64,000 bases of DNA from Pseudomonas baetica (GTDB lineage Bacteria; Pseudomonadota; Gammaproteobacteria; Pseudomonadales; Pseudomonadaceae), in the NCBI RefSeq assembly GCF_019733355.1, contig NZ_JAIHLQ010000019.1:1-64000 (forward strand). The letters run 5' to 3'. The translations under genes and the position numbers were made by a program. A model generated the notes under the pieces. The model was not told the DNA's origin and did no database searches. It worked only from the letters and a program-made list of their open reading frames with translations. Positions 7,967 to 16,148 of this stretch are shown here, one piece after another (positions within the stretch are counted from its first letter, which is position 1; each line of letters opens with the position of its first letter).

Positions 7967-8845
7967 TTACCACTGCATCTCGCCCTTGGCGACTTTGGCG
8001 CTCAGCTCCAGTGAGCTTTCTTCACCCAGTTTCGGGTAGCGCTTTTTCATCGCGGCGATCAATGCGGTGGAGTCTTTGGCCTTGGCGGTTTCTGTGTCGA
8101 AAGCCTTAATGTAGTCGGCGGTGAATTTCACGCTGGCCAACGAACGGCTGCTGTCACCGAGGTAGTGACCCGGCACTACGATTTTCGGCTTCAGGGTTTG
8201 AATCGAATGCAGGGTCTGGAGCCAGTCGGCGTGGGATTGCGCGATCTGGGTATCGGCCATCCAGACGTGGATATTCTCGGCGACAACCACACCACCAACC
8301 ACAGCCTTGAGCGACGGAATCCACACAAAGCTGCGATCCGGTTGCTTGCCGTCCAGCCCGATCACCTGCAATTTCTGCCCTTCCAGCATCAGGCTGTCGC
8401 CCTTGAGCACGCCCGGCACAATGGTTTTAGCCGGTACGTCGGCGCCCATTTTCGGCCCCCAGAACGCGAGTTTGCCGGCGACGGTTTGATTGATGTGATC
8501 GACAGTCGGCTGCGAAGCCAGCACCTTGGCGTCAGGAAAGGCTTTGGTCAGGGTATCGAGGCCGAAGTAGTAATCCGGATCACCGTGGCTGATGTAAATG
8601 GTGGTGAGTTTTTTACCGCTGGCGCGGATCTTTTCGACGACTTGCTCGGCCTGGGATTTACCAAACTGCGCGTCGACCAGGATCGCGTCCTTTTCGCCAC
8701 TGACCAGTACCGAAGTCACCGGGAAAATGGCTTGAGTGCCAGGATTGTAGACATCGAGGGTCAGGTTGGCAGCAGCGGCATGCGCGGCGAAACCGAGGGT
8801 GGCAGTGGCAAGCAAAACGCGTTTGAGAGTGGTGAAGCCGATCAT
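7967..8845 (-). CDS. Exported metallo-beta-lactamase-fold protein with atypical metal motif
   Basis: A 292-aa protein with a signal peptide (MIGFTTLKRVLLATATLGFA, cleavage near AHAAA). The fold is recognisable from ILVDAQFGKSQAE (about 56-68) and the motif following TIYISH. Where catalytic enzymes have HxHxDH, this has H87-G-D89-P-D91-Y92, so two of the usual zinc histidines are replaced; later 'VVPGHYLGD' supplies a distal His. The start was set at the ATG with GGAG upstream and a good signal peptide; a 43-residue upstream extension was rejected. It is divergent from a LysR gene that probably regulates it. Substrate unknown. Confidence 0.83.
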   Translation of the reverse strand: MIGFTTLKRVLLATATLGFAAHAAAANLTLDVYNPGTQAIFPVTSVLVSGEKDAILVDAQFGKSQAEQVVEKIRASGKKLTTIYISHGDPDYYFGLDTLTKAFPDAKVLASQPTVDHINQTVAGKLAFWGPKMGADVPAKTIVPGVLKGDSLMLEGQKLQVIGLDGKQPDRSFVWIPSLKAVVGGVVVAENIHVWMADTQIAQSHADWLQTLHSIQTLKPKIVVPGHYLGDSSRSLASVKFTADYIKAFDTETAKAKDSTALIAAMKKRYPKLGEESSLELSAKVAKGEMQW

Positions 8846-8959
8846 CTGTTGCTCCGGTGTCCGAATGCCGTGTCTGGCGATGGGACAGAGCTTAGTTGCC
8901 TGAGTCAGTACAAAAAATGCGATGCTTGGACATAGTTTGTTTCTGAAAGCGGGCAAATC

Positions 8960-9865
8960 ATGGATCGTCTCCAAGCAATGAGGGTGTTCGTCACGGTGGT
9001 GGATCTGGGCAGCCAGTCAGCGGCGGCCGATCATCTGGACCTTTCACGCCCGGTGGTTTCGCGTTATCTGGCGGAACTGGAGGACTGGGTCGGCGCACGT
9101 CTGATGCACCGCACCACGCGCAAGTTGAGCCTGACCGCCGCCGGCAGTGAAATCCTGCCGCGCTGCCGGCAGATGATCGAGCTGTCGACCGATATGCAGG
9201 CCGCTGTCAGCGAGCCCCACGATGCACCCCGCGGGTTGCTGCGGATCAGCGTCAGCACCTCGTTCGGCCAGGCACAACTGGCCGACGCGATGGCCGCCTA
9301 CGTCAAGCGCTACCCCGGCGTCAGCATCGATATGCAGATGCTCGACCGCACGGTGAATCTGGTGGATGAGCGTATCGATCTGGCGATCCGCACCAGCAAT
9401 GATCTGGACCCGAACCTGATCGCCCGACGCCTGACCGTTTGCCGTTCGGTGGTCTGCGCAGCTCCCGCGTACCTTCAGGAACATCCGGCGCCGCAACGGG
9501 TGGAAGAACTGAATCAACACAACTGCCTGACCCACTCGTATTTCGGCAAGAGCCTGTGGCATTTCCAAGAGGATGGCGAACCGGTTTCGGTGCCGGTACA
9601 GGGCAGCATCAGCGCCAACGAGGCCAGCACATTATTGCGCGCGACGCTGGCCGGCGCGGGGGTCGCGATGCTGCCGACCTATCAGGCCGGGGTGCATATT
9701 CATGCGGGAGAGTTGATTCGCTTGTTGCCCCACGCCGAACCGCGGCAGATGAACATCTACGCGGTCTATGCCTCGCGCAAACACATGCCGGCGGCGCTGC
9801 GCAGCATGCTGGATTTTCTGGTACTCAGATTCCCCGAAAACCCGGCGTGGGATATCGACCTGTAA
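8960..9865 (+). CDS. LysR-family transcriptional regulator
   Basis: A 301-aa regulator. The HTH is in residues 1-60 (MDRLQAMRVFVTVVDLGSQS, then SRPVVSRYLAELE), with the effector-binding domain from residue 90. It belongs to the large group whose members start 'MDRLxAMxxFVxVV', typically local regulators of oxidoreductases. It is divergent from the exported MBL-fold gene with 114 bases between starts, making that gene and possibly the following reductase its likely target. Confidence 0.9.
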   Translation: MDRLQAMRVFVTVVDLGSQSAAADHLDLSRPVVSRYLAELEDWVGARLMHRTTRKLSLTAAGSEILPRCRQMIELSTDMQAAVSEPHDAPRGLLRISVSTSFGQAQLADAMAAYVKRYPGVSIDMQMLDRTVNLVDERIDLAIRTSNDLDPNLIARRLTVCRSVVCAAPAYLQEHPAPQRVEELNQHNCLTHSYFGKSLWHFQEDGEPVSVPVQGSISANEASTLLRATLAGAGVAMLPTYQAGVHIHAGELIRLLPHAEPRQMNIYAVYASRKHMPAALRSMLDFLVLRFPENPAWDIDL

Positions 9866-9950
9866 CCCCGGTCATAACGGCTCTGAATGTCACGATAGAT
9901 GCGCAAACGCTGGGGCTGGCAAGTCCCCACCGCTGACCTATGCTCAAAGT

Positions 9951-9966
9951 AATACCCAAGGGTATT
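9951..9966. promoter_or_regulatory. 16-bp perfect palindrome, candidate operator
   Basis: AATACCCAAGGGTATT is a perfect 7+2+7 inverted repeat located 20 bases before the start of the 58-aa membrane protein gene. The TACCC...GGGTA arms resemble operators of CsoR/RcnR-type or MerR-type metal regulators, but I cannot assign a binding protein. Confidence 0.5.
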
Positions 9967-9985
9967 CGGTCAGAGGTCGGACACC

Positions 9986-10162
9986 ATGAACATCAAAACA
10001 AGAAGATACCTCGCAATTTTCATCACCTGCGCCGCCACACTGGCGTTGTACGGCACTGCAGCCTGGCGGGTCGAGCAACTGCGACAACTGCCTCGGGAAT
10101 ACGCCAGTTGCAACGTGGAGCACTGCATTCCGCACAATGCCACGCTGAGTGCGTTGCGTTGA
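9986..10162 (+). CDS. 58-aa single-pass membrane protein with Cys/His tail
   Basis: The short frame begins ATG at 9986, with AGAGG 8-9 bases upstream, and ends in TGA at 10160-10162. The protein starts MNIKTRRYLAIFITCAATLA (positive N-terminus and hydrophobic segment, residues about 8-26). It continues with a basic amphipathic stretch and ends C42-N-V-E-H46-C47-I-P-H50, a C-x3-H-C-x2-H cluster able to bind a metal ion or disulphide. A perfect palindrome lies just upstream. No homologue is recognised. Support comes from the ribosome-binding site, the membrane segment and the metal-type residues. Confidence 0.55.
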   Translation: MNIKTRRYLAIFITCAATLALYGTAAWRVEQLRQLPREYASCNVEHCIPHNATLSALR

Positions 10163-10218
10163 TGTAACAACGCGCAAACGCGGCCCGCTCCCAAACAGGG
10201 ATTGAGGTGTTTACAGGT

Positions 10219-11103
10219 TTACTGCTCGGCCTTCAGGCGGTCGCGGAAAGCCTTTGGCGAAATCCCCACCCGCCGCCGGAACAGGCGCGTGAAGTTGGTC
10301 GGATCGGAAAACCCCAACAACTCCGACATCTCGTAAATCGTCATGCTGGTGTAGGTCAGCAAGCGCTTGGCTTCCAGTAACTGACGCTCGTGCATGATCT
10401 GCAACGCCGGCTGCCCCGCCAGTTCACGGCAAGTGCCGTTGAGGTGTGACACCGAGATCCCCAACCGATGCGCCAGATCTTCGACCTTCACATGCTGGCG
10501 GTACGTTTCTTCCACCAATTGGATAAAACCGTTGAGGTATTCGCGCTGGCGCTGCGGCCGCTGGCTGGCGTTATGGCGCACGATCGCCTGACGACTGACC
10601 CAGACCATGATCACGCTGACCAGCGAATGCATGAGCATTTCCCGCGCCGGTTGGTGGCCGTTGTACTCGGCCTGCAACGCGGTAAACAGGCTGTTCAGAT
10701 AATCGCCGTCCTTGCCCGCCGAATAGCTTTCAGCCAGGGCCAGGGCGTGTACCGAATCGCCCAGTTGCGCCTGCAAATGATGGATCAGCGGCGTGGCGAG
10801 GGTGACGATAAATCCTTCGACGTTCTCGGAAAAACGGAAGCCGTGCACCGACAGCGGTGGCAGCACCTGAATCGCGGGCGTCTGCAGTTGTGTGCGTTGA
10901 CCTTCGATTTCAAGCTCTGCCTGACCATTGAAGACGAAGAGCAATTGGCACAAATCGGCGTGGCGGTGGGGTTTGATTTCCCATTGATGTTCGCGACTGC
11001 GTGAGGAAATGGTTTCACAGTGCAGCAAGTCAGGGGTTGGCCAGTCCAGGCTTTCACCGTAGAGCTTGAACACCGGAATCGAAGGCAGCTCAGGCTTGTT
11101 CAT
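10219..11103 (-). CDS. pobR: AraC-family regulator of 4-hydroxybenzoate degradation (PobR-type)
   Basis: A 294-aa protein with an N-terminal cupin-like sensor domain ('EIKPHRHADLCQLLFVFNG', residues about 40-58) and a C-terminal double HTH ('VEDLAHRLGISVSHLN' and 'SELLGFSDPTNFTRLFRR'). It is transcribed divergently from the 4-hydroxybenzoate hydroxylase gene, the known arrangement of AraC-type PobR in Pseudomonas, where 4-hydroxybenzoate is the inducer. The ATG at 11103 was chosen; a GTG at 11106 immediately before it is possible. The 177-base divergent gap should hold the operator. Confidence 0.85.
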   Translation of the reverse strand: MNKPELPSIPVFKLYGESLDWPTPDLLHCETISSRSREHQWEIKPHRHADLCQLLFVFNGQAELEIEGQRTQLQTPAIQVLPPLSVHGFRFSENVEGFIVTLATPLIHHLQAQLGDSVHALALAESYSAGKDGDYLNSLFTALQAEYNGHQPAREMLMHSLVSVIMVWVSRQAIVRHNASQRPQRQREYLNGFIQLVEETYRQHVKVEDLAHRLGISVSHLNGTCRELAGQPALQIMHERQLLEAKRLLTYTSMTIYEMSELLGFSDPTNFTRLFRRRVGISPKAFRDRLKAEQ

Positions 11104-11280
11104 CACTTCAATCCAGGCCTCGGGGTAGTGGGCGATAATCGCACCGATTGGCAGAATGTACAGGTATCGGCTCAGTTTTCACCTTCAATTGACAGACCCG
11201 CAAGGGAAAAATGCAAGCACTCGATCCATAAAAATCATTCAACGGCCTTGGCCGTGTGAAGCTTGCGAGTCATAAAAACA

Positions 11281-12474
11281 ATGAAAACGCTGAAAACCCA
11301 AGTCGCCATCATCGGCGCCGGTCCATCCGGATTGCTCCTCGGCCAGTTGCTGCACAACGCTGGCATCGACACCCTCATCCTCGAGCGCCAGACACCCGAT
11401 TATGTCCTCGGCCGCATCCGCGCCGGTGTGCTTGAACAAGGCATGGTAGAGCTGTTGCGCCAGGCTGGCGTGAGTCAACGGATGGACGCCGAAGGTCTGG
11501 TTCACGGTGGTTTCGATCTGGCGCTGGACGGGCGCCAGGTGCACATCGACCTGCACGCGTTGACCGGAGGCAAAACCGTGATGATCTACGGCCAGACCGA
11601 AGTCACCCGTGACCTGATGGCCGCTCGTCGGGACGCGGGCGCACCGACGATTTATCAGGCGAGCAATGTCGTTCCTCACGGCATGAAAACCGACGAAGCC
11701 TTTGTCACCTTTGAAAAGGACGGCGAAACCTGGCGCGTCGATTGTGATTACATCGCCGGTTGCGACGGTTTCCACGGCGTCGCCCGGCAGTCGATTCCGG
11801 CTGACTGCCTGAAAGTCTTCGAACGGGTTTATCCGTTCGGCTGGCTGGGGATTCTGGCCGACACGCCGCCGGTGCATGAAGAACTGGTTTACGCCCGCCA
11901 CGAACGCGGCTTCGCCCTGTGCAGCATGCGTTCAACGACGCGTACCCGTTATTACCTGCAAGTGCCGGCGGATGAAAACGTCGATGACTGGAGCGATCAG
12001 CGCTTCTGGGATGAACTGAAGTCCCGCCTGCCCATGGCGCTTGCAGAACAACTGGTCGCTGGGCCGTCGATCGAGAAAAGCATCGCGCCGTTGCGCAGTT
12101 TTGTGGTCGAACCGATGCAACACGGACGGATGTTTCTGGTCGGCGATGCCGCGCACATCGTCCCGCCTACCGGCGCCAAGGGTTTGAATCTGGCGGCCAG
12201 CGATGTCAGCACACTGTTCAATATTCTGCAGAAGGTTTATCGCGAAGGACGCGTCGACCTGCTCGATAAATATTCCGAAATCTGCCTGCGTCGGGTGTGG
12301 AAAGCCGAGCGATTTTCCTGGTGGATGACGTCGATGCTGCATCGCTTCGACGATCACGATGATTTCAGCCAGCGCATCAGCGCCTCGGAACTGGACTACT
12401 TTGTCAGCTCGCAAGCGGGGCGAAAAACCATTGCAGAAAATTACGTCGGACTTCCTTACGAGGCTATCGAATAG
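11281..12474 (+). CDS. pobA: 4-hydroxybenzoate 3-monooxygenase
   Basis: A 397-aa class A flavoprotein hydroxylase that converts 4-hydroxybenzoate, NADPH and O2 to protocatechuate. The FAD ADP-binding motif is GAGPSG (residues 12-17). The second flavin motif is FLVGDAAHIVPPTGAKGLN, and the DG motif is in CDYIAGCDGFHG. Length and sequence match the classical P. fluorescens enzyme (394 aa) with three extra N-terminal residues, so the active-site tyrosines correspond to about 204 and 388. The ribosome-binding site is weak. It is regulated by the divergent PobR. The protocatechuate pathway genes are not in this window. Confidence 0.97.
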   Translation: MKTLKTQVAIIGAGPSGLLLGQLLHNAGIDTLILERQTPDYVLGRIRAGVLEQGMVELLRQAGVSQRMDAEGLVHGGFDLALDGRQVHIDLHALTGGKTVMIYGQTEVTRDLMAARRDAGAPTIYQASNVVPHGMKTDEAFVTFEKDGETWRVDCDYIAGCDGFHGVARQSIPADCLKVFERVYPFGWLGILADTPPVHEELVYARHERGFALCSMRSTTRTRYYLQVPADENVDDWSDQRFWDELKSRLPMALAEQLVAGPSIEKSIAPLRSFVVEPMQHGRMFLVGDAAHIVPPTGAKGLNLAASDVSTLFNILQKVYREGRVDLLDKYSEICLRRVWKAERFSWWMTSMLHRFDDHDDFSQRISASELDYFVSSQAGRKTIAENYVGLPYEAIE

Positions 12475-12491
12475 CTTCCTACCGACTTACA

Positions 12492-12515
12492 CTGGCAAGC
12501 CTCCCCGCTTGCCAG
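12492..12515. other. Stable hairpin after pobA
   Basis: A 9-bp perfect stem CTGGCAAGC / GCTTGCCAG with loop CTCCCC, 18 bases after the pobA stop, lacks a T run. It may act as an mRNA 3' stabiliser or partial attenuator between pobA and the MFS gene, which starts about 40 bases further on. Confidence 0.5.
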
Positions 12516-12553
12516 GTCATTTGCGGGATTTTCACTGCCCGCAGGTGTTGTCC

Positions 12554-14071
12554 GTGACCCATCTCAATCATCCTGAAACGCCCAAACCGGCCATTCGCAG
12601 CGTGCTGGTCGCGCTGATGATGGCGATCTTTCTTGGCGCACTGGATCAGACCATTGTCGCCGTGTCGATGCCGGCCATTTCCGCTCAATTCAAAGACGTC
12701 AACCTGTTGGCCTGGGTGATTTCCGGGTACATGGTGGCGATGACCGTGGCGGTGCCGATCTACGGCAAGCTCGGTGATTTGTACGGCCGGCGCAAACTGA
12801 TGCTGTTCGGCATGGGCCTGTTCACCCTCGCCTCATTGTTTTGCGGCATGGCGCAAAGCATGGAGCAACTGGTGCTGGCGCGGATTCTCCAGGGCATCGG
12901 GGCCGGCGGGATGATTTCGGTCAGTCAGGCGATCATCGGCGACATCGTGCCGCCACGCGAACGCGGACGCTATCAGGGTTACTTCAGCAGCATGTACGCG
13001 GTGGCCAGCGTCGCCGGGCCGGTGTTGGGCGGCTACATGACCGAGTACCTGTCGTGGCGATGGGTGTTTCTGATCAACCTGCCGCTGGGTCTGGGCGCTT
13101 ATTGGGTGGCGCGGCGTAACCTGCGCGGCCTGCCGATCCCGCAGCGCAAACCGATCATCGATTACCTCGGCACATTGCTGATGATCATCGGCCTGACCGC
13201 CCTGTTGCTCGGCATCACCCAGGTTGGTCAGGGTCATTCGTGGCGCAGCAGCGAAGTGCTTGGGCTGTTCGTTTGCGCGGTGCTGGTGCTGGCGCTGTTT
13301 GTCTGGCATGAACGCCGCACGCGTGAGCCCTTGCTGCCGATGCACCTGTTCGCCAACCGCAATGCCCTGCTGTGCTGGTGCACGATTTTCTTCACCAGTT
13401 TCCAGGCGATTTCGCTGATTGTGCTGATGCCGCTGCGCTTTCAAAGCGTCACCGGGGCCGGGGCCGACAGCGCCGCGTTGCACTTGCTGCCATTGGCCAT
13501 GGGCCTGCCGATCGGCGCCTACTTTGCTGGGCGTCGCACCTCAGTAACCGGGCGCTACAAGCCGCAGATTCTGACCGGCGCGATGTTGATGCCGATCTCG
13601 ATCCTGGGCATGGCCTTCAGTCCGCCAGAGGCCACTTTGCTTAGCGGCTTGTTCATGTTGCTCAGCGGGATTGCCGGCGGCATGCAGTTCCCTACCTCCC
13701 TGGTCGGCACGCAGAACTCGGTGGCGCAACGCGACATTGGCGTGGCCACCAGCACCACCAACCTGTTCCGCTCGCTCGGCGGCGCGGTGGGCGTGGCGTT
13801 GATGTCGGCGCTGTTACTGGCATTTTTACAGGACGCCAGTTTCGCCCATCTGGCGAGCAGTTCGCTGATGAGCGAGGGGCATTCGGGCAATGTGTTGCTT
13901 GATGGTTTGAACGCGGCGCCGAGTGATGCTCGGAACGCTTTGCGCGCGGAGCTTTCGGTGACCTTCCGGCATTTGCTGTGGGTCAGTGCGGCGGTGTCGG
14001 TGCTGGGGCTGACGGCGGCGATTGCGATGCCGAACAACTTGCTGCGCGGCAGAGAGCACGGCACCCAATAG
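12554..14071 (+). CDS. MFS transporter, DHA2 (EmrB/QacA) family, 14 TM
   Basis: A 505-aa inner-membrane drug:H+ antiporter-type protein. Hallmarks are motif D1 'LDQTIVAVSMPAI' in TM1, motif A 'GKLGDLYGRRKLML' between TM2 and TM3, and motif C-like 'GPVLGGYMTEYLSWRWVFLI' in TM5. Fourteen hydrophobic segments are spread over the sequence. The start is GTG at 12554 (VTHLNHPETP); no ATG lies in a suitable place. It follows pobA on the same strand and may share its transcript. It could export aromatic compounds or be unrelated drug efflux; the usual 4-hydroxybenzoate importer PcaK belongs to a different MFS family. Confidence 0.9.
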   Translation: MTHLNHPETPKPAIRSVLVALMMAIFLGALDQTIVAVSMPAISAQFKDVNLLAWVISGYMVAMTVAVPIYGKLGDLYGRRKLMLFGMGLFTLASLFCGMAQSMEQLVLARILQGIGAGGMISVSQAIIGDIVPPRERGRYQGYFSSMYAVASVAGPVLGGYMTEYLSWRWVFLINLPLGLGAYWVARRNLRGLPIPQRKPIIDYLGTLLMIIGLTALLLGITQVGQGHSWRSSEVLGLFVCAVLVLALFVWHERRTREPLLPMHLFANRNALLCWCTIFFTSFQAISLIVLMPLRFQSVTGAGADSAALHLLPLAMGLPIGAYFAGRRTSVTGRYKPQILTGAMLMPISILGMAFSPPEATLLSGLFMLLSGIAGGMQFPTSLVGTQNSVAQRDIGVATSTTNLFRSLGGAVGVALMSALLLAFLQDASFAHLASSSLMSEGHSGNVLLDGLNAAPSDARNALRAELSVTFRHLLWVSAAVSVLGLTAAIAMPNNLLRGREHGTQ

Positions 14072-14090
14072 CAGCCATACCAGAGAACCC

Positions 14091-14180
14091 TTTGGGAGCG
14101 GGCTTGCTCGCGAATGCGCAGTGTCAGTCGACAACAATGCTGGATGACACACCGCTTCGCGAGCAAGCCCGCTCCCACAG
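14091..14180. repeat. REPIN (paired inverted REP elements)
   Basis: TTGGGAGCGGGCTTGCTCGC and its inverse GCGAGCAAGCCCGCTCCCAC flank a spacer of about 40 bases between the ends of the MFS gene and the convergent Cache-protein gene. Confidence 0.88.
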
Positions 14181-14191
14181 GATGTGGGTGA

Positions 14192-15040
14192 TCAAGGGCT
14201 GTAGTAACCGACCGCTACCAGAAAATGGCCGACCTTCTTCAGGTAGGCATGCTTGTCCTCGACCTTGCCGGTCACCGGGTTTTTCCAGCGGTATTCGTAT
14301 TCGCCATCATCCTGTTTGGCAATCAGCGCCAGTATCGGCTCACCCACCGGTTTGCCTTCCGGGTCCTTGACCTTGCTGAAGTCGGTATTGATCAAGCGCA
14401 GATTGGTGCCATGGGCGACATAGCGCCGGGTATCGAGGTCGACGACAAACACATACAGGTCATCCTGCAAATAGCCGCCCTTGAGCGAGTTGATCGCCGT
14501 CAATGTGCCCTTCTCGTCTTTGCCCAGATCGGTAGCAGCCTTGTTCAGCAACGCCATCGCCTGCTCCGACGACGCCCGCGGCAGGTAATAACCGACCGCC
14601 AGAATCCGTTGGCCGATGCGCTGGTAAAACACATGCTTGCGCTCGACCTTGCCATCCGACCAATTCTGCCAACGGTACTCGGCTTGCTGGATGCCGTTGC
14701 CCTCCGGCACTTTCAAGGCATTTTTGAAGGCTTTCTGCAGGTCAGGCCCGAGCACCTCGCTCACATCACGGCCGATCAACGCCGACGAGGGCCCGCCGCT
14801 GGCGAGCATGACGCCCTTGGTGTCGAGCACAAACACATAGCGATCCTTGTCGACAAACTCGCCCTGGCGACTGAACGCGGCGAACGCCTTGTCGCCGTTG
14901 TCGTGGTAGTAGGCCAGTGCTTTTTCCAGCAAGGCGATGGCGGCCTGGCTGTCATCCTTGGCAGTGGTCGCGGCGTTGGCCAGGCCGAACCCGGCCAAGA
15001 GCATCACGCCGAGCCAGGCCACTTTATGCAAAAAACCCAT
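14192..15040 (-). CDS. Periplasmic double-Cache domain protein
   Basis: A 282-aa exported protein with a signal peptide (residues 1-23, MGFLHKVAWLGVMLLAGFGL). Two tandem single-Cache domains follow. The first has 'DKDRYVFVLDTKGVMLASGG' then 'VFYQRIGQRILAVGYY' (about residues 60-155); the second has 'QDDLYVFVVDLDTRRYVAHG' then 'AYLKKVGHFLVAVGYYSP' (about 190-282). No kinase, methyl-accepting or GGDEF domain is attached, so it is a free-standing periplasmic ligand-binding protein. It may act as a partner of a membrane receptor or chemoreceptor encoded elsewhere. It is monocistronic here. Confidence 0.85.
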   Translation of the reverse strand: MGFLHKVAWLGVMLLAGFGLANAATTAKDDSQAAIALLEKALAYYHDNGDKAFAAFSRQGEFVDKDRYVFVLDTKGVMLASGGPSSALIGRDVSEVLGPDLQKAFKNALKVPEGNGIQQAEYRWQNWSDGKVERKHVFYQRIGQRILAVGYYLPRASSEQAMALLNKAATDLGKDEKGTLTAINSLKGGYLQDDLYVFVVDLDTRRYVAHGTNLRLINTDFSKVKDPEGKPVGEPILALIAKQDDGEYEYRWKNPVTGKVEDKHAYLKKVGHFLVAVGYYSP

Positions 15041-15133
15041 AGCGCATCCCTCGTTCTTGTTGGTGTTTCAAGAGCGTAGACGGCTTGGGATGATGTAGGG
15101 ATATTCAGAAGGTTTCTGGAGATTACACCGTGT

Positions 15134-15163
15134 TGTGGCGAGGGAACGTGCCCACTCGCCACA
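15134..15163. repeat. Single degenerate REP of another family
   Basis: A GTGGCGAG / CTCGCCAC stem encloses GGAACGTGCCCA. The sequence resembles the GTGGCGAGGGAGCTTGCTC REP family of Pseudomonas. It lies between two genes of the same strand. Confidence 0.5.
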
Positions 15164-15177
15164 CGTTTGATCAGGCT

Positions 15178-16032
15178 TTAAGGCCGGGCATTGATCTGCT
15201 GCTGCAAGTTCTGGATCTGCGCCTGAAGCGTGTTGATGTTACGGGTCATCTGGCGACGGAACGCATCGAACTCGGCGGTATTGGCGGCACTTTGCGGTGC
15301 TGCCGGGCGGTTCTCCTGTTCGCTTTTGAGGACCACGATTTCCTGCTCCAGACGATCAATCGCCGCGCTCGGATTGCCCTGTTTCTTCAGTGCGGCGATG
15401 TCCGCGCCGAGGCTCTTGAACTGCGCATCGAAACCCTTGAGCTGGGCGTCGACCTTGCTGGTATCGGCCGGGGCGTTTTTCAGCGTGGTCAGCTCTGCGC
15501 TCAGGGCTTTGACCTGCGCCTGTAACTGGCTGTTGGCGTTTTGTTGCTCGGTGGTCTGGGCGCTCATCTGCGCCAGACGCTTGTCCAGCTCACTGGTCTG
15601 GCCGGCAACGCCCTGCTGCTGTTTGCTCTGATCGAGCAACTTGCCTTCCAGTTGCTTGATCTGCAACTTCAACGCTTCGCTGTCGCTGGTGACATTGGAT
15701 TGACTGGCGACGACCTTGCCGGAAATATCTTGCAGGCGCCCCGCGGCTTCTTCGCTGATGCGCGCGAAGCTTTCCTGGGTTGCGACCAGTTGCTGCTCCA
15801 TCAGCGAGATCTGCTGAAAGCTCCACCAGGCAAGGCCGATGAAGGCGAAAAACAAAGCGCCAACCAGCGCCCACAAAGGCCCGGTGCTCGCCGCTTTGAC
15901 CCTGACCACGGGCGGCGTGCGCGAGTGCACGGAGGTGCGGGCGGTGGTCGGAATGTCATCGTCGTCGAAAGTGTCGGCACGCAGGCTCGGTACATCATCG
16001 AAATCGTCGTGGGCATCATTACGCATGGACAT
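15178..16032 (-). CDS. Membrane-anchored coiled-coil protein of unknown function
   Basis: A 284-aa protein with an acidic cytoplasmic N-terminus (residues 1-50, rich in Asp). One TM helix follows ('PLWALVGALFFAFIGLAWW', about 52-72), and then a long periplasmic coiled coil of about 200 residues full of Gln, Lys, Glu and Ala heptads ('LKLQIKQLEGKLLDQS', 'RLEQEIVVLKSEQ'). The C-terminal 'FRRQMTRNINTLQAQIQNLQ' is a further coil. Such proteins act as envelope scaffolds. Pseudomonas annotations sometimes call it an ATPase, but I see no nucleotide-binding motif. The start was placed at MSMRND. Confidence 0.75.
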   Translation of the reverse strand: MSMRNDAHDDFDDVPSLRADTFDDDDIPTTARTSVHSRTPPVVRVKAASTGPLWALVGALFFAFIGLAWWSFQQISLMEQQLVATQESFARISEEAAGRLQDISGKVVASQSNVTSDSEALKLQIKQLEGKLLDQSKQQQGVAGQTSELDKRLAQMSAQTTEQQNANSQLQAQVKALSAELTTLKNAPADTSKVDAQLKGFDAQFKSLGADIAALKKQGNPSAAIDRLEQEIVVLKSEQENRPAAPQSAANTAEFDAFRRQMTRNINTLQAQIQNLQQQINARP

Positions 16033-16148
16033 TGAGGCAACCTTTGTGAAACGCGGTGATGGCAGATTGGGGCGAAGTATAAACCCCACAGCCGCAGGGA
16101 TTGACCCTCAACCTGTAGTGCGGTTCATTGCCGGTCGGCCGATTCGTT

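Noticed and set aside
10181..10200. GGCCCGCTCCCAAACAGGG as a REP element
   Set aside because: Only a partial match to one REP half with no inverse partner; probably a remnant or chance.
12359..12553. N-terminal extension of the MFS protein into pobA
   Set aside because: It would overlap the end of pobA and lacks membrane-protein character; GTG 12554 is the sensible start.
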